Source: CAVSRC01 sp963732845 (GTDB lineage: Bacteria; Pseudomonadota; Alphaproteobacteria; Rhizobiales; Kaistiaceae). From it: a stretch of DNA of 64,000 nt. Below, piece by piece: positions 36,154 to 45,873 of this stretch. The stretch spans positions 124,001 to 188,000 of the forward strand of contig CAVTBE010000016.1 in the NCBI GenBank assembly GCA_963732845.1, given 5' to 3'. Below the pieces are notes generated by a model. It did no database searches, had not been told where the DNA came from, and saw only the letters and a program-made list of their open reading frames with translations. Position numbers and translations under genes: made by a program. How positions within the stretch are numbered: position 1 is the stretch's first letter; every line of letters begins with the position of its first letter.

Positions 36154-37008
36154 TCAGTGCGCCATCAGCACCGGCAGGGTCATCGATTCCAGGATGCCGC
36201 GCGTCGCCCCGCCGAGGAAGAACTCGCGCATGCGGCTGTGGCCATAGCCGCCCATGACCATCCAGTCGGCCGCCTCGTCGGCGGCGAAGGAGAGAATGGT
36301 CTGGCCGATATCGCCGGTGGCGTTGGTGATCTCGCGCACTTCCACATGCAGGTTGTGACGGGCGAGGTGGGTGGCGATGTCGGCGCCGGCGAGCTCGGTC
36401 GAGCGCTTGATGTGTTCCTTGACGATGACGACCACCACCTCGCGGGCGAGATGGAGAAGCGGCAGCGAGGCGCGCACGGCATGGGCCGCCGCGGCGCCGC
36501 CATCCCAGGCAACGATGGCGCGGCCGGGCGTGAAGGCGCTGACCCCGGCATAGGGAACGATCAGGATGGGGGCGCCTGACTGGAACAGCATCGCCTCGAT
36601 CAGCGCCTCGCGCATCGGCTCGGGCGCATCGGGGTTTTGCTGACCGACGACCAGGAGGTCGCTCATCGCCAGGCTGCGAGTGACGCCGTCCAGCCCGTCG
36701 CTGCCCACCGATTCGGTGGTGCGCGAGGCGTAGCGCAGGCCGGCGCCGGCGGCGATCTGCTCGAAGGCGGCGGCTGCCTGCTTGGCATCGCTGACGGCCT
36801 GCTCGTGGGCGGCGACGATGAGATCGGTCGGCAGCGGCGTGGTCATCGTGTAGACGGGCACGACCGGCTCGAATGCCAGGGCAACGCCGGTCAGGTGCGC
36901 GTCGAGGCGGCGTGCCAGATCGGCCGCGATCACCGTCGGGCGGCGCTCACCGCTCAGATCGACGATCACATGCATGTCATTGATAGTACTGACCGTGTTG
37001 GTCATCAT
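36154..37008 (-). CDS. universal stress protein with two UspA domains
   Basis: A 284-residue protein of two UspA-type domains in tandem. The second domain keeps the ATP-binding motif GGYGHSRMREFFLGGATRG; in the first the equivalent region (VVGQQNPDAPEPMREALIEAM) is not canonical, so only one site may bind nucleotide. The start at 37008 has GGAGGGG with seven-base spacing; an adjacent ATG at 37005 is also possible. It is a single gene. Its role is probably stress or energy sensing. Confidence 0.93.
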   Translation of the reverse strand: MMTNTVSTINDMHVIVDLSGERRPTVIAADLARRLDAHLTGVALAFEPVVPVYTMTTPLPTDLIVAAHEQAVSDAKQAAAAFEQIAAGAGLRYASRTTESVGSDGLDGVTRSLAMSDLLVVGQQNPDAPEPMREALIEAMLFQSGAPILIVPYAGVSAFTPGRAIVAWDGGAAAAHAVRASLPLLHLAREVVVVIVKEHIKRSTELAGADIATHLARHNLHVEVREITNATGDIGQTILSFAADEAADWMVMGGYGHSRMREFFLGGATRGILESMTLPVLMAH

Positions 37009-37103
37009 ATTGCCCCTCCACCGTTATTGGTCAGCTTCACGTCCAGCGGCCGTCACCACGTTGACCGGGATCAAACCGGACTTCTGCCACAGCCGCGCGA
37101 TCC

Positions 37104-38477
37104 TCAATAGGCATAAGCTTCGAACATGCGGTCGATATCGCCATGCCAGTCGCGCTCGTATTCGCGCATGACCTGGTCCGCCGGTGTCATGCCGCTGGCC
37201 AACACCTCCTCGATGGACGACAGGAAGATCGTCTCGTCGATCCCCTCTCCATTGAGATAGGAACGCCGGGCGAGTCCTTCACGGGCGAGTGCCACGATGT
37301 CGCGGCCGATATCGCGGACGCTGCGGCCGCGGACGGTCGCCTTCAGCCCGTTTCTCGGCACCGCGTCGCGGAGCGCCTCGCGCTCGGCGCCGGTCCAGTC
37401 CTTGACCACCTGCCAGGCGCCGTCGAGGGACGCCGAATCGTAGAGCAGACCGACCCACAGCGCCGGCACCGCGCAGATGCGCCGGCCGGGGCCGCCATCG
37501 GCGCCACGCATCTCGAGATAGTTCTTCAGGCGGACCTCGGGGAAGAGCGTGGAGAGGTGGTTCTTCCAATCCGCCATGGTCGGCCGGGCGTCAGGCAGGC
37601 TGTTGTCGAGGCTGCCGCCGAGATAGCTGCGGAAGGTGGCGCCGGTGACGTCGAAATAGCGGTCGCCGCGCTTGACGAAGTACATCGGCACGTCGAGCGC
37701 CCAGTCGACATAGCGCTCGAAGCCGAAGCCGTCCTCGAAGGCGAAGGGCAGCATGCCGGTGCGCGCCTGGTCGGTGTCCTTCCACATCTCGGCGCGGTAG
37801 GACTGGAAGCCGTTGGGCCGCCCGTCGGCGAAGGGCGAATTGGCGAAGAGCGCGGTCACCACCGGCTGCAAAGCGAGGCCGACCCGCATCTTCCGGACCA
37901 TGTCGGCTTCGTCGGAGAAATCGAGATTGGCCTGGATGGTGCAGGTCCTCAGCATCATGTCGAGGCCGTGGCCGCCGACCTTGGGCATATAGCCGCGCAT
38001 GATGTCGTAGCGCTGCTTGGGCATGACCGGCGTTTCGTCGCGGCTCCACTTGGGCGAGAAGCCGGAGCCGAGGAAGCCGATGCCGAGCGGGGTGGCGCAT
38101 TCGCGCACCTGGGCGAGATGGCCGTTCACCTCGCGACAGGTCTGGTGGATGGTCTTGAGCGGCGCGCCGGACAGCTCGAGCTGGCCGCCGGGTTCCAGCG
38201 AGATGGCGCCAAGGTCGAGCGGGTCGGTGAGGCCGATGATGCGGCCGCCGTCGTCGATCGGGTGCCAGCCGAGGAGCCCCTCCATCGCTTCCAGCAGGCG
38301 GCGGATGCCGCGCGGCCCCTCATAGGGAACGGGCTGATGATCGGCGAGGTAGAAGCCGAACTTCTCGTGCTCGGTGCCGACGCGCCATTCGGACTTGGGC
38401 TTTGAGCCCGATTCGAGCGTCGCAACCAGTTGGTCGCGAGATTCGATCGGCGTCGCGTCAGAGACGTCGCGTGCCAT
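37104..38477 (-). CDS. gshA: glutamate--cysteine ligase (plant/alphaproteobacterial type)
   Basis: First enzyme of glutathione synthesis, joining glutamate and cysteine with ATP. The 457-residue length and blocks EWRVGTEHEKFGFY, SLEPGGQLELSGAPL, GFSPKWSRDETPVMPK and the later YLEMRGADGG with LWVGLLYD mark the group-3 (plant-like) GCS2 type usual in Hyphomicrobiales. The start at 38477 (MARDVSDATPIESRDQL) is 75 bp after the rsmE stop on the same strand, the order seen in related genomes. Confidence 0.96.
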   Translation of the reverse strand: MARDVSDATPIESRDQLVATLESGSKPKSEWRVGTEHEKFGFYLADHQPVPYEGPRGIRRLLEAMEGLLGWHPIDDGGRIIGLTDPLDLGAISLEPGGQLELSGAPLKTIHQTCREVNGHLAQVRECATPLGIGFLGSGFSPKWSRDETPVMPKQRYDIMRGYMPKVGGHGLDMMLRTCTIQANLDFSDEADMVRKMRVGLALQPVVTALFANSPFADGRPNGFQSYRAEMWKDTDQARTGMLPFAFEDGFGFERYVDWALDVPMYFVKRGDRYFDVTGATFRSYLGGSLDNSLPDARPTMADWKNHLSTLFPEVRLKNYLEMRGADGGPGRRICAVPALWVGLLYDSASLDGAWQVVKDWTGAEREALRDAVPRNGLKATVRGRSVRDIGRDIVALAREGLARRSYLNGEGIDETIFLSSIEEVLASGMTPADQVMREYERDWHGDIDRMFEAYAY

Positions 38478-38552
38478 TCAGGAAGGCTTTCCGAGGCGCT
38501 AGAGGGAAACGGGGCGGCAGATTAGAACAGTCCCGGCCGGGTGCAAGTCCGC

Positions 38553-39338
38553 TCAATGTGGGGTGGGCGGCGCGTTGCGCCAGTCCCCCAGCGCCGCCTG
38601 GACCAGCGCCAGGGCGGCGACGGCGGCGGTATCGGCACGCAGGATGCGCGGCCCCAGCGGCAGGGCGGTGACGAAAGGCCGGGAGCGCAGCAATTGCCGC
38701 TCCTCGACCGAGAAGCCGCCCTCCGGGCCGATCAGGACGGCCAAGGGCGATGGCGCTACCCCTGATAATATTGACAGGGGATCGGCGCGCTCCTCGCCTT
38801 CGTCGCAGAAGATCAGCCGCCGGGCGTCCTCGCGCCCCGGCCAAGTCTCCAGGAGATGGCGCAGCGCGATCGGCTCGTCGATGGCGGGGACGGTGAGGAT
38901 GCCGCATTGTTCGGCCGCCTCGATGGCGTTCGATTCCATGCGTTCCACGTTCACCTTGCTCACCTGGCCGTGCTGGGTGAGCACCGGACGCAGGCGGCCG
39001 GCCCCCATCTCCACCGCCTTCTGCACCATGTAGTCGAGGCGCGCCTGCTTGAGCGGCGCGAAGATGTAATGCAGGTCGGGATGGGGCGGCTGGGCGCGCA
39101 GCGGCTCGCCGATTTCGAGGCTCCACGACTTGCGACCGCCGCCGCGCAAGCTCGCCCGCCATTCGCCGTCGCGACCGTTGAAGACGAGGATGCTGGCGCC
39201 GTCCGACAGGCGCAGCACGTTGGTGAGGTAGTTGGCCTGGTTGCGGTCGAGCACGACCGTGCTGCCGGCGACGAATCGGGTCGAGCGCAGGAAAAGGCGG
39301 ATGGAGGTGAAATCGCGAGCCGTCATCGCCGGCTTCAT
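38553..39338 (-). CDS. rsmE: 16S rRNA (uracil1498-N3)-methyltransferase
   Basis: A SPOUT-class methyltransferase that modifies U1498 of 16S rRNA with SAM. The 261-residue protein has the PUA-like N-terminal domain (VVLDRNQANYLTNVLRLSDG) and the knot with the SAM sites VLIGPEGGFSVEE and LPLGPRILRADTAAVAALAL. The start is 39338 (MKPAMTARDF) or ATG 39326; neither has a strong ribosome site. It precedes gshA. Confidence 0.95.
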   Translation of the reverse strand: MKPAMTARDFTSIRLFLRSTRFVAGSTVVLDRNQANYLTNVLRLSDGASILVFNGRDGEWRASLRGGGRKSWSLEIGEPLRAQPPHPDLHYIFAPLKQARLDYMVQKAVEMGAGRLRPVLTQHGQVSKVNVERMESNAIEAAEQCGILTVPAIDEPIALRHLLETWPGREDARRLIFCDEGEERADPLSILSGVAPSPLAVLIGPEGGFSVEERQLLRSRPFVTALPLGPRILRADTAAVAALALVQAALGDWRNAPPTPH

Positions 39339-39391
39339 ATCACGCGCCGGCCGCCCGGTCAGAGTCCTCGTTTTCGGCCGGAACCCAACCG

Positions 39392-39802
39392 TCAGCCGTG
39401 CGCACGACCTTTCGGCCCGGCGGCCGCGGGGGCCGACGGCTGCAGCAGCGCTTCGGCCGGAATCCCCCATTCGCGATGGAGACGCCACGCCATCTTCATG
39501 GTCAGCGGGCGCTTGCGGCCGAGGATGTCGGAGGCACGCTGGCGCGATCCGAGCAGCCGGCCGAGGTCGGCCTGGGTGCGCCCTCCGGCCTCCATGCCGA
39601 AGCGAATCGCTTCCACCGGGTCGGGCGCATCGACGGGCCAACGGCGGCGTTCGTAGTCCTCGATGACGAGCGCCAGCAGGTCGAAGCGGTCGGCGTCCGC
39701 GGTACCCTTCTTCGGCTCGTTGTCGAAATAGCTCTCAATCTCGTCGAGCGCGGCCTCGTAGTCGGCCTCGCTGCGGAGGGGGCGGATCAGTTTCTGCGCC
39801 AT
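39392..39802 (-). CDS. higA: HigA-type antitoxin
   Basis: The antitoxin of a HigBA module, 136 residues, with an N-terminal toxin-binding half (SEADYEAALDEIESYFDNEP) and a C-terminal Xre-type helix-turn-helix (GRTQADLGRLLGSRQRASDI, LGRKRPLTMKMAWRLHREWG). It should neutralise HigB and repress its own promoter. The ATG at 39802 overlaps the toxin gene by 16 bases. Toxin-first order is the usual HigBA arrangement. Confidence 0.93.
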   Translation of the reverse strand: MAQKLIRPLRSEADYEAALDEIESYFDNEPKKGTADADRFDLLALVIEDYERRRWPVDAPDPVEAIRFGMEAGGRTQADLGRLLGSRQRASDILGRKRPLTMKMAWRLHREWGIPAEALLQPSAPAAAGPKGRAHG

Positions 39803-40098
39803 GAGACGGTTTCCGGATCGATGCGGTCATATTCGGCGTGGGTGCCGACGAACTTCACCAGTACCCGGCCGAACCTGTAGGAAATATGGGCAACCAGCCG
39901 ATATTTGTTGCCGCCGATGTCGAATATGACGCGATTGTCGGACACGAAATCGACCGTCACACCAAAGGCGCGTTTCACCTCGGCCGGTCCCGCCCAGCGC
40001 GCCCTGGATACGACCGCAAACCATGTCTTCAGCGGGCCTTCGGCCGGCGGGTAACGCTGCCAGAACTGCACCAGAGTTCGCCGGGCGATCACCAGCAT
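39787..40098 (-). CDS. higB: HigB-type mRNA interferase toxin
   Basis: A RelE-superfamily ribosome-dependent endoribonuclease of 103 residues. It starts MLVIARRTLVQFWQRYPP and contains LKTWFAVVSRARWAGPAEVK, VDFVSDNRVIFDIGGNKYRL and the C-terminal RFGRVLVKFVGTHAEYDRID, the standard HigB order. ATG 40098 has only a weak ribosome site; a GTG six bases upstream is possible. The start is 86 bp from the divergent xseA gene, so they share a promoter region. Confidence 0.93.
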   Translation of the reverse strand: MLVIARRTLVQFWQRYPPAEGPLKTWFAVVSRARWAGPAEVKRAFGVTVDFVSDNRVIFDIGGNKYRLVAHISYRFGRVLVKFVGTHAEYDRIDPETVSWRRN

Positions 40099-40183
40099 CG
40101 CCACGCCATAGCATGTCACCAATTTGGCTACAAGCGCGAACCTCGCTTGACCCGGCGCCTGTCCGGCGGCACCCATGGGGCCC

Positions 40184-41674
40184 ATGAGCGAAACCGCCGC
40201 CAATGTCGCCGAATATTCCGTCTCCGAGATCTCGGCGGCGCTGAAGCGCACCGTCGAGGATACATACGGCTATGTACGTGTGCGCGGTGAGATCTCCGGG
40301 TTCCGCGGGGCGCATTCCTCCGGCCATTGCTATTTCTCGCTGAAGGACGACAAGGCGCGCCTGGAAGCCGTGGTGTGGCGCGGGACCTTGCCACGGCTGA
40401 AGTTCAAGCCGGAGGAAGGCGTCGAGGTGGTCGCCACCGGCAAGCTCACCACCTTTGCCGGCCAGTCGAAATACCAGCTCGTCATCGAAGCGCTGGAGCC
40501 GGCCGGCGTCGGCGCCCTGATGGCGCTGCTGGAAGCGCGCCGCAAGGCGCTCGCCGCCGAGGGGCTGTTCGCCGAGGAGCGCAAGCGCCCCCTACCCTAT
40601 CTGCCGCGGGTCATCGGCGTGGTCACCTCGCCGACCGGCGCGGTCATCCGCGACATCCTGCATCGGCTGGCCGACCGCTTTCCGACGCACGTGCTCGTGT
40701 GGCCGGTGCGGGTCCAGGGCGAGACCAGCGCGGCGGAAGTGGCGGCGGCGATCGCGGGCTTCAACGCGCTGCCGGACGGCGGTGCGGTTCCGAGGCCCGA
40801 CCTGCTGATCGTGGCGCGCGGCGGCGGCAGCCTGGAGGATCTGTGGAGCTTCAACGAGGAGGTCGTGGTGCGCGCCGCGGCGGCTTCCGACATCCCGCTG
40901 ATCTCGGCGGTCGGCCATGAGACCGATTTCACGCTCATCGATTACGCCGCCGACGTGCGGGCGCCGACGCCGACGGCCGCCGCCGAAATGGCGGTGCCGG
41001 TGCGCTCGGAACTGATCGAGACGGTCGGCGACCTCGGCAGCCGCCTTTCCGGCGCAGCGCTCAGGCACGTCGAGGCGAACCGGCGCGAGCTGCGCGCCGC
41101 CGCCCGCGCGCTGCCGCGGGCGGAAGACCTGTTCGCCATGCCGCGGCGGGTCTTCGACGAACTGGCAAGCCGCATCGGCCGGGCGCTGCTGGCCAATGCG
41201 CGCGTCCACCGCACCCATTATGAGCGCGTCGCCGGGCGTCTGTCGCTTGCCGGCCTCGACCGCATGGTCGAGCGGGCGCGCGAACAGCTGGAAGCCGCCG
41301 ACAGCCGCAGGGCGGTCTTCCACAGGCGCAATATCGAACGGGCGCGCGAGCGGCTGGCGGCGGCGGGCGAGCGCAAGACCCAGTTCCTGACGCGCGGCAT
41401 CGAGCGGCTCGCGGCCCGTTTCGCGGCGGCGGCGCGGCTCCTCGATGTGGTCAGCTACCGCTCGGTCCTGGAACGCGGCTTCGCGCTGGTGAGCGACGGC
41501 GAGAGCGGCGTGCCGTTCCGCTCGGCCGCCGCGATCGGCGACGGCACGGTGCTCGACATCGAGTTCCACGACGGCCATGTGCGGGCCGTTTCCGGCGGTT
41601 CCGCCGCGCCACAGCCGCGCAAGCCGCGGCGGCGCAAGCCGGCCGGCGGCGGCTCGCAGGGCAGTTTGCTGTAG
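40184..41674 (+). CDS. xseA: exodeoxyribonuclease VII large subunit
   Basis: The catalytic subunit of exonuclease VII, which degrades single-stranded DNA with XseB. The 496-residue protein has an OB-fold N-terminus (YGYVRVRGEISGFRGAHSSG), LPRVIGVVTSPTGAVIRDIL, the active-site region IVARGGGSLEDLWSFNEE with SAVGHETDFTLIDY, and a coiled coil rich in Arg and Ala, then YRSVLERGFALVSDGE. A basic tail (RKPRRRKPAGGG) ends it. Start 40184 (MSETAANVAEY) is preferred; ATG 40175 adds three residues. Confidence 0.96.
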   Translation: MSETAANVAEYSVSEISAALKRTVEDTYGYVRVRGEISGFRGAHSSGHCYFSLKDDKARLEAVVWRGTLPRLKFKPEEGVEVVATGKLTTFAGQSKYQLVIEALEPAGVGALMALLEARRKALAAEGLFAEERKRPLPYLPRVIGVVTSPTGAVIRDILHRLADRFPTHVLVWPVRVQGETSAAEVAAAIAGFNALPDGGAVPRPDLLIVARGGGSLEDLWSFNEEVVVRAAAASDIPLISAVGHETDFTLIDYAADVRAPTPTAAAEMAVPVRSELIETVGDLGSRLSGAALRHVEANRRELRAAARALPRAEDLFAMPRRVFDELASRIGRALLANARVHRTHYERVAGRLSLAGLDRMVERAREQLEAADSRRAVFHRRNIERARERLAAAGERKTQFLTRGIERLAARFAAAARLLDVVSYRSVLERGFALVSDGESGVPFRSAAAIGDGTVLDIEFHDGHVRAVSGGSAAPQPRKPRRRKPAGGGSQGSLL

Positions 41675-41677
41675 GTG

Positions 41678-42299
<622 letters not shown>

Positions 42300-42349
42300 G
42301 CCGGCAGGATGGCGCGGTCGCCGCGCCGGCGCCACCCGTTTCCCGCATC

Positions 42350-42670
42350 CTACTGACGTCGACGGATGCTCAGCAGATAGGCGGTAAGATCGGCGATGTC
42401 GTCGGGCGGGACGACGAGGTTCGGCATGCTGGCATGGGAGGTACGGAAGAAGGCGTAAAGGGCGATCTCCGTCATGCCCTCGGCATTGGCGATGTCCTGG
42501 AACGGTGGCGCGTCGGGCGTCGGGCTGTCGAAATCGCCGCGGCGGACGTCGTGGCACTCGGCGCAGTTGGCTTCGGCATAGGCGAGGCCCCGCTCGCGAT
42601 CGCCGCGTTGCTGTGCCAGCGCGGGGACGGCCGCGAGGAGCACGGCAAGCGCGACGAGAGCGCGCGTCAT
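42350..42670 (-). CDS. small periplasmic cytochrome c
   Basis: A 106-residue mono-heme cytochrome c with a signal peptide (TRALVALAVLLAAVPALA), one heme motif (CAECH) near residue 39 and a distal Met candidate in ASMPNLVVPPDDIADLTAYL, the class I arrangement. Its ATG overlaps the stop of the ThDP enzyme gene (ATGA), so the two are coupled. A cytochrome next to a ThDP enzyme suggests electron transfer from a decarboxylating oxidation, which is inference. Confidence 0.92.
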   Translation of the reverse strand: MTRALVALAVLLAAVPALAQQRGDRERGLAYAEANCAECHDVRRGDFDSPTPDAPPFQDIANAEGMTEIALYAFFRTSHASMPNLVVPPDDIADLTAYLLSIRRRQ

Positions 42671-44341
42671 CGCTGCCCGGTCCCGCGGATCTCCGACAGG
42701 GTGCGCGTCGGCGTGATCGCCTCCGGGTCGAAGGCGAGGTCGATGATCGCCGGCTTGCCGGCAGCGACGCAGCGCTCGAAGGCAGAGGCGAAATCGTCGG
42801 TTGTCGCCACCGTCTCGCCGTGGCCGCCGCACGCGCGGGCAAAGGCGGCAAAATCCGGATTGGCGAGGTCGGTGGCCACCACACGGCCGGGATAGGCGCG
42901 CTCCTGATGCATGCGGATGGTGCCGTGGATGCCGTTGTTGACGACGACCACGACCAGGTTGGCGCCGGCCTGAACCGCGGTGATGAATTCCTGCATGGTC
43001 ATCTGGAAATCGCCGTCGCCGGAAAAGACGACCACCAGACGATCGGGATGCTTGAGCTTGGCGGCGAGCCCGGCCGGCAGGCCGTAGCCCATGGAGCCGG
43101 AGCCGGGCGCAAGCTGGGTGCCGTAGCGGCGGTGGCGGAAGAAGCGATGCACCCAGACCGAATAGTTGCCGGCGGCGCTGGCGACGATGGCGTCCTCGGG
43201 CAGGCGATCACGCAACCAGGCGACGATGCGGCTGAGCTGGACCGGACCGGGATTGTCGACCGGCGCCACCCAGGCGCGATAGTCGGCATTGGCCGCCTCA
43301 GCGGTGCCGCGCCACGGGATCTCGTTCGGCGGCTGCAGGCCTTCGAGCGCGGCGGCGAAGGCGGTCGGGCTGGCATTGATGGCCAGCGTCGGCCGGTAGA
43401 GGCGGCCAAGCTCCTCGGCGCCGGGGTGGACATGGACCAGCGCCTGCCGGGGTTCGGGCACCTCGATCAACGTGTAGGCGGAAGACGGCATCTCGCTCAT
43501 GCGCCCGCCGATGAGGAGCAGCAGGTCGGCCTCCTTCACGCGGACGGCGAGCTGAGGATTGATGCCGACGCCGATGTCGCCGGCATACATCGGGTGGTCG
43601 TTGTCGAAGAGGTGCTGGCGGCGCCACGAACAGCCGACGGGAAGCTGGAAGCGCTCGGCGAAACGCTGCAAGGCGGCGACTGCCGCTTCCGACCAGCGCG
43701 AGCCGCCGGCGATGACCAAGGGGCGCCTGGCGCGCCACAGCATCTTCTGCAGTTCGGCCATCTGGGTGAGGCCGGGATGGGTCTCGACCTGGACCCAGGG
43801 GCGCGGATTGGCGGCGCCGGTCGTCTGGCGCAGCATGTCCTCGGGTAGCGACAGGACGACCGGGCCGGGGCGGCCGGCGGTCGCCTCGTGGAAGGCGCGG
43901 CTCAGGGCTTCCGGCACGCGGTCGGCGCCGTCGATCTCCTCGATCCACTTCGCCATCTGGCCGAACATGCGGCGGAAGTCGATCTCCTGAAAGGCTTCGC
44001 GCCCGCGCATGGCGCGGCCGACCTGGCCGATGAAGACGATCATCGGGGTCGAAATCCTGGCGGCCGACATGGATGCCGGCCGAGGCGTTTGTGGCGCCCG
44101 GCCCGCGCGTCACCATGACGATGCCGGGACGACCGGTGAGCTTGCCCCAGGCCTCCGCCGCCATCGCCGCCCCACCCTCCTGGCGACATAGCGTCACGGC
44201 GATGGGCGAATCGTGCAGCGCGTCGAGGAGCGCCAGATAGCTCTCGCCGGGCACGCAGAAGATGCGCTCGACGCCGTTGTTCTCCAGCGCCTCGACGATC
44301 AGCCGCGCCGCCGTCGGCCGGTTCTCATCGCCATCCGCCAT
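42667..44341 (-). pseudogene. thiamine diphosphate enzyme (acetolactate synthase-like), +1 frameshift
   Basis: Two frames together encode one ThDP enzyme of about 557 residues. The first (from ATG 44341, with GGAGGGTGGAGTG before it) carries VPGESYLALLDAL and the catalytic Glu in RQEGGAAMAAEAWGK, ending at GPGATNASAGIHVGRQD. The second continues with STPMIVFIGQVGRAMRGREA and runs to the stop at 42667, including the ThDP motif GDGDFQMTMQEFITAVQAGA and VVVVVNNGIHGT. One extra A in the run at 44052-44054 (plus strand) moves the frame. The enzyme may be a pyruvate oxidase or acetolactate synthase relative. Real inactivation, sequencing error or programmed shift are not separable here. Confidence 0.88.
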
Positions 44342-44419
44342 CACTCCACCCTCCGGCCGCCAGTCATGGAGGCGCACAATAGCAGGCTTCGCGCACAAAT
44401 CCGCCGGCGACGCCCGGTC

Positions 44420-44800
44420 TCACACCACATCGGTGATGGTGACGACGCGGAAGGTGTGCATCTCGCCGTCCTCATCGCGGATCGAGACATATTCGCCCGG
44501 CACGAAACGATGGGTGGACAGCTTGAAGCCGGATTCGTCGCCTTCGTCGCCACCGATATCGTAGTGGAAACCCCAGGTGCCGCCCGGCCGGTGGACCAGA
44601 TGGCCAATGTCTTCCTCCTCCCCGGCCCAGTTGCGCACGACGCGGCAGCGCTCGCGGTTCTTGCGCCAGCCTTCCGGGTCGAGATGGCCGTCGGCATCGA
44701 GCGGTGCGGTGAAGCGGTAGTAGTGGCGATCGCTGCCGTCCGGAAATTCGGCGGTGCGGGCGAGGTTGAGCCGGATCGTCTTGAGACCGCTCTGTGGCAT
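44420..44800 (-). CDS. conserved hypothetical protein
   Basis: A 126-residue cytoplasmic protein that I do not recognise. It starts MPQSGLKTIRLNLARTAEFP, has a middle rich in charged and aromatic residues (GSDRHYYRFTAPLDADGHLD, then NRERCRVVRNWAGEEEDIGH) and ends in FVPGEYVSIRDEDGEMHTFR, suggesting a beta barrel. No signal peptide or membrane helix is present. The start at 44800 follows GGGAGG with five-base spacing. It lies 78 bp upstream of the ThDP gene on the same strand. Confidence 0.75.
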   Translation of the reverse strand: MPQSGLKTIRLNLARTAEFPDGSDRHYYRFTAPLDADGHLDPEGWRKNRERCRVVRNWAGEEEDIGHLVHRPGGTWGFHYDIGGDEGDESGFKLSTHRFVPGEYVSIRDEDGEMHTFRVVTITDVV

Positions 44801-44961
44801 TTCTGCCTCCCGGTGATAACGCACGACTCGACAGCTTAGAGCCTTGTCCGATCAGATGGGATCAATTCCGTTTCTCGACCGGCGCGTCGGGCGCCCGGCC
44901 GGCCGCAATTCCCCTCGCCGGTGCCGGGCTGTAAGGTAGCGGACCGAAAGGGAGGATGCCC

Positions 44962-45870
44962 GTGCCAGTCGGGAAATGGATCGTGCCGGTGGCGACTCTG
45001 GCCGCGGCGCTGGCGATGGCCACGGCGGTCGCCCATGCCGAAGACGACAGCGATACCCCGGAATACCCCACCACGGTGTTCGCGGAGGGCGCCACCAGCG
45101 CATCCGTCAGCGCCGGAGACGTGACCGCGACGGTGCGCCTGCTGCGCAGCAAGACGCCCAACCCGGACGCTGACAAGGTGTGGCTGCGCGTGCGCGTCAA
45201 GGGCGTGCCGGTGGCCGAGGCCTATGGCCCCGATGCCGGTTTCGACCAGCCGGAGGCCGAGGCCAGCATTGCCGAGATCGACCCGGGCAATCGCTATCCG
45301 GAAGTCTATTTCGCCGCCTATACCGGCGGCGCCCACTGCTGCACGCAGGTGACCGTGGCGGAGGAGCAGCCGCATGGCTGGGTGACCGTCGACGTCGGCG
45401 AGTTCGACGGCGGCAGCGACTATCTGCAGGACATCGACCATGACGGGCTGGCGGAGATCGTCACCGTCGACAACCGTTTCCTCTACACCTTCGATTGCTA
45501 CGCCTGCAGCGCCGCACCGCTGGTCATCGACACGGTGCGCAACGGCAAGTTGATCGACGTCTCCAAGGACCCGCGCTATCGCGCCGCCCATCGCGACTGG
45601 CTGGCTCAGCTCGAAGACACGGTCGAGCCGGCCGACCGCTGGACATCGCCCGGCTTCCTCGCCGGCTGGGTGGCGGCGAAGGTGCGCGTCGGCGAGGGCG
45701 CCGAGGCGTGGGCGGCGTTGAAGGCGCACTGGAACTATGCCGACGACGCGGGCGAGGAAACCTGCCTGACCGGCAACGATATCGACGTCTGCCCAAAGGG
45801 CCAGCTCAAGGTGCTGAAGTTCCCCGACCGGCTGAAGCTGTTCCTCGACCGCAACGGCTACGGATCGTGA
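44962..45870 (+). CDS. secreted protein of unknown function
   Basis: A 302-residue exported protein. The signal peptide (KWIVPVATLAAALAMATAVA) is cleaved near AHA-ED. The mature part is acidic, with a Cys pair (GGAHCCTQVT), a calcium-loop-like segment (DYLQDIDHDGLAEIVTVDN) similar to FG-GAP/VCBS repeats, CYACSAAP and a C-terminal helical region with CLTGNDIDVCPKG. A GTG start at 44962 is preferred because GGGAGG stands six bases before it; ATG 44956 touches that site. It ends three bases from the convergent GGDEF-EAL gene. Confidence 0.78.
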   Translation: MPVGKWIVPVATLAAALAMATAVAHAEDDSDTPEYPTTVFAEGATSASVSAGDVTATVRLLRSKTPNPDADKVWLRVRVKGVPVAEAYGPDAGFDQPEAEASIAEIDPGNRYPEVYFAAYTGGAHCCTQVTVAEEQPHGWVTVDVGEFDGGSDYLQDIDHDGLAEIVTVDNRFLYTFDCYACSAAPLVIDTVRNGKLIDVSKDPRYRAAHRDWLAQLEDTVEPADRWTSPGFLAGWVAAKVRVGEGAEAWAALKAHWNYADDAGEETCLTGNDIDVCPKGQLKVLKFPDRLKLFLDRNGYGS

Positions 45871-45873
45871 GGA

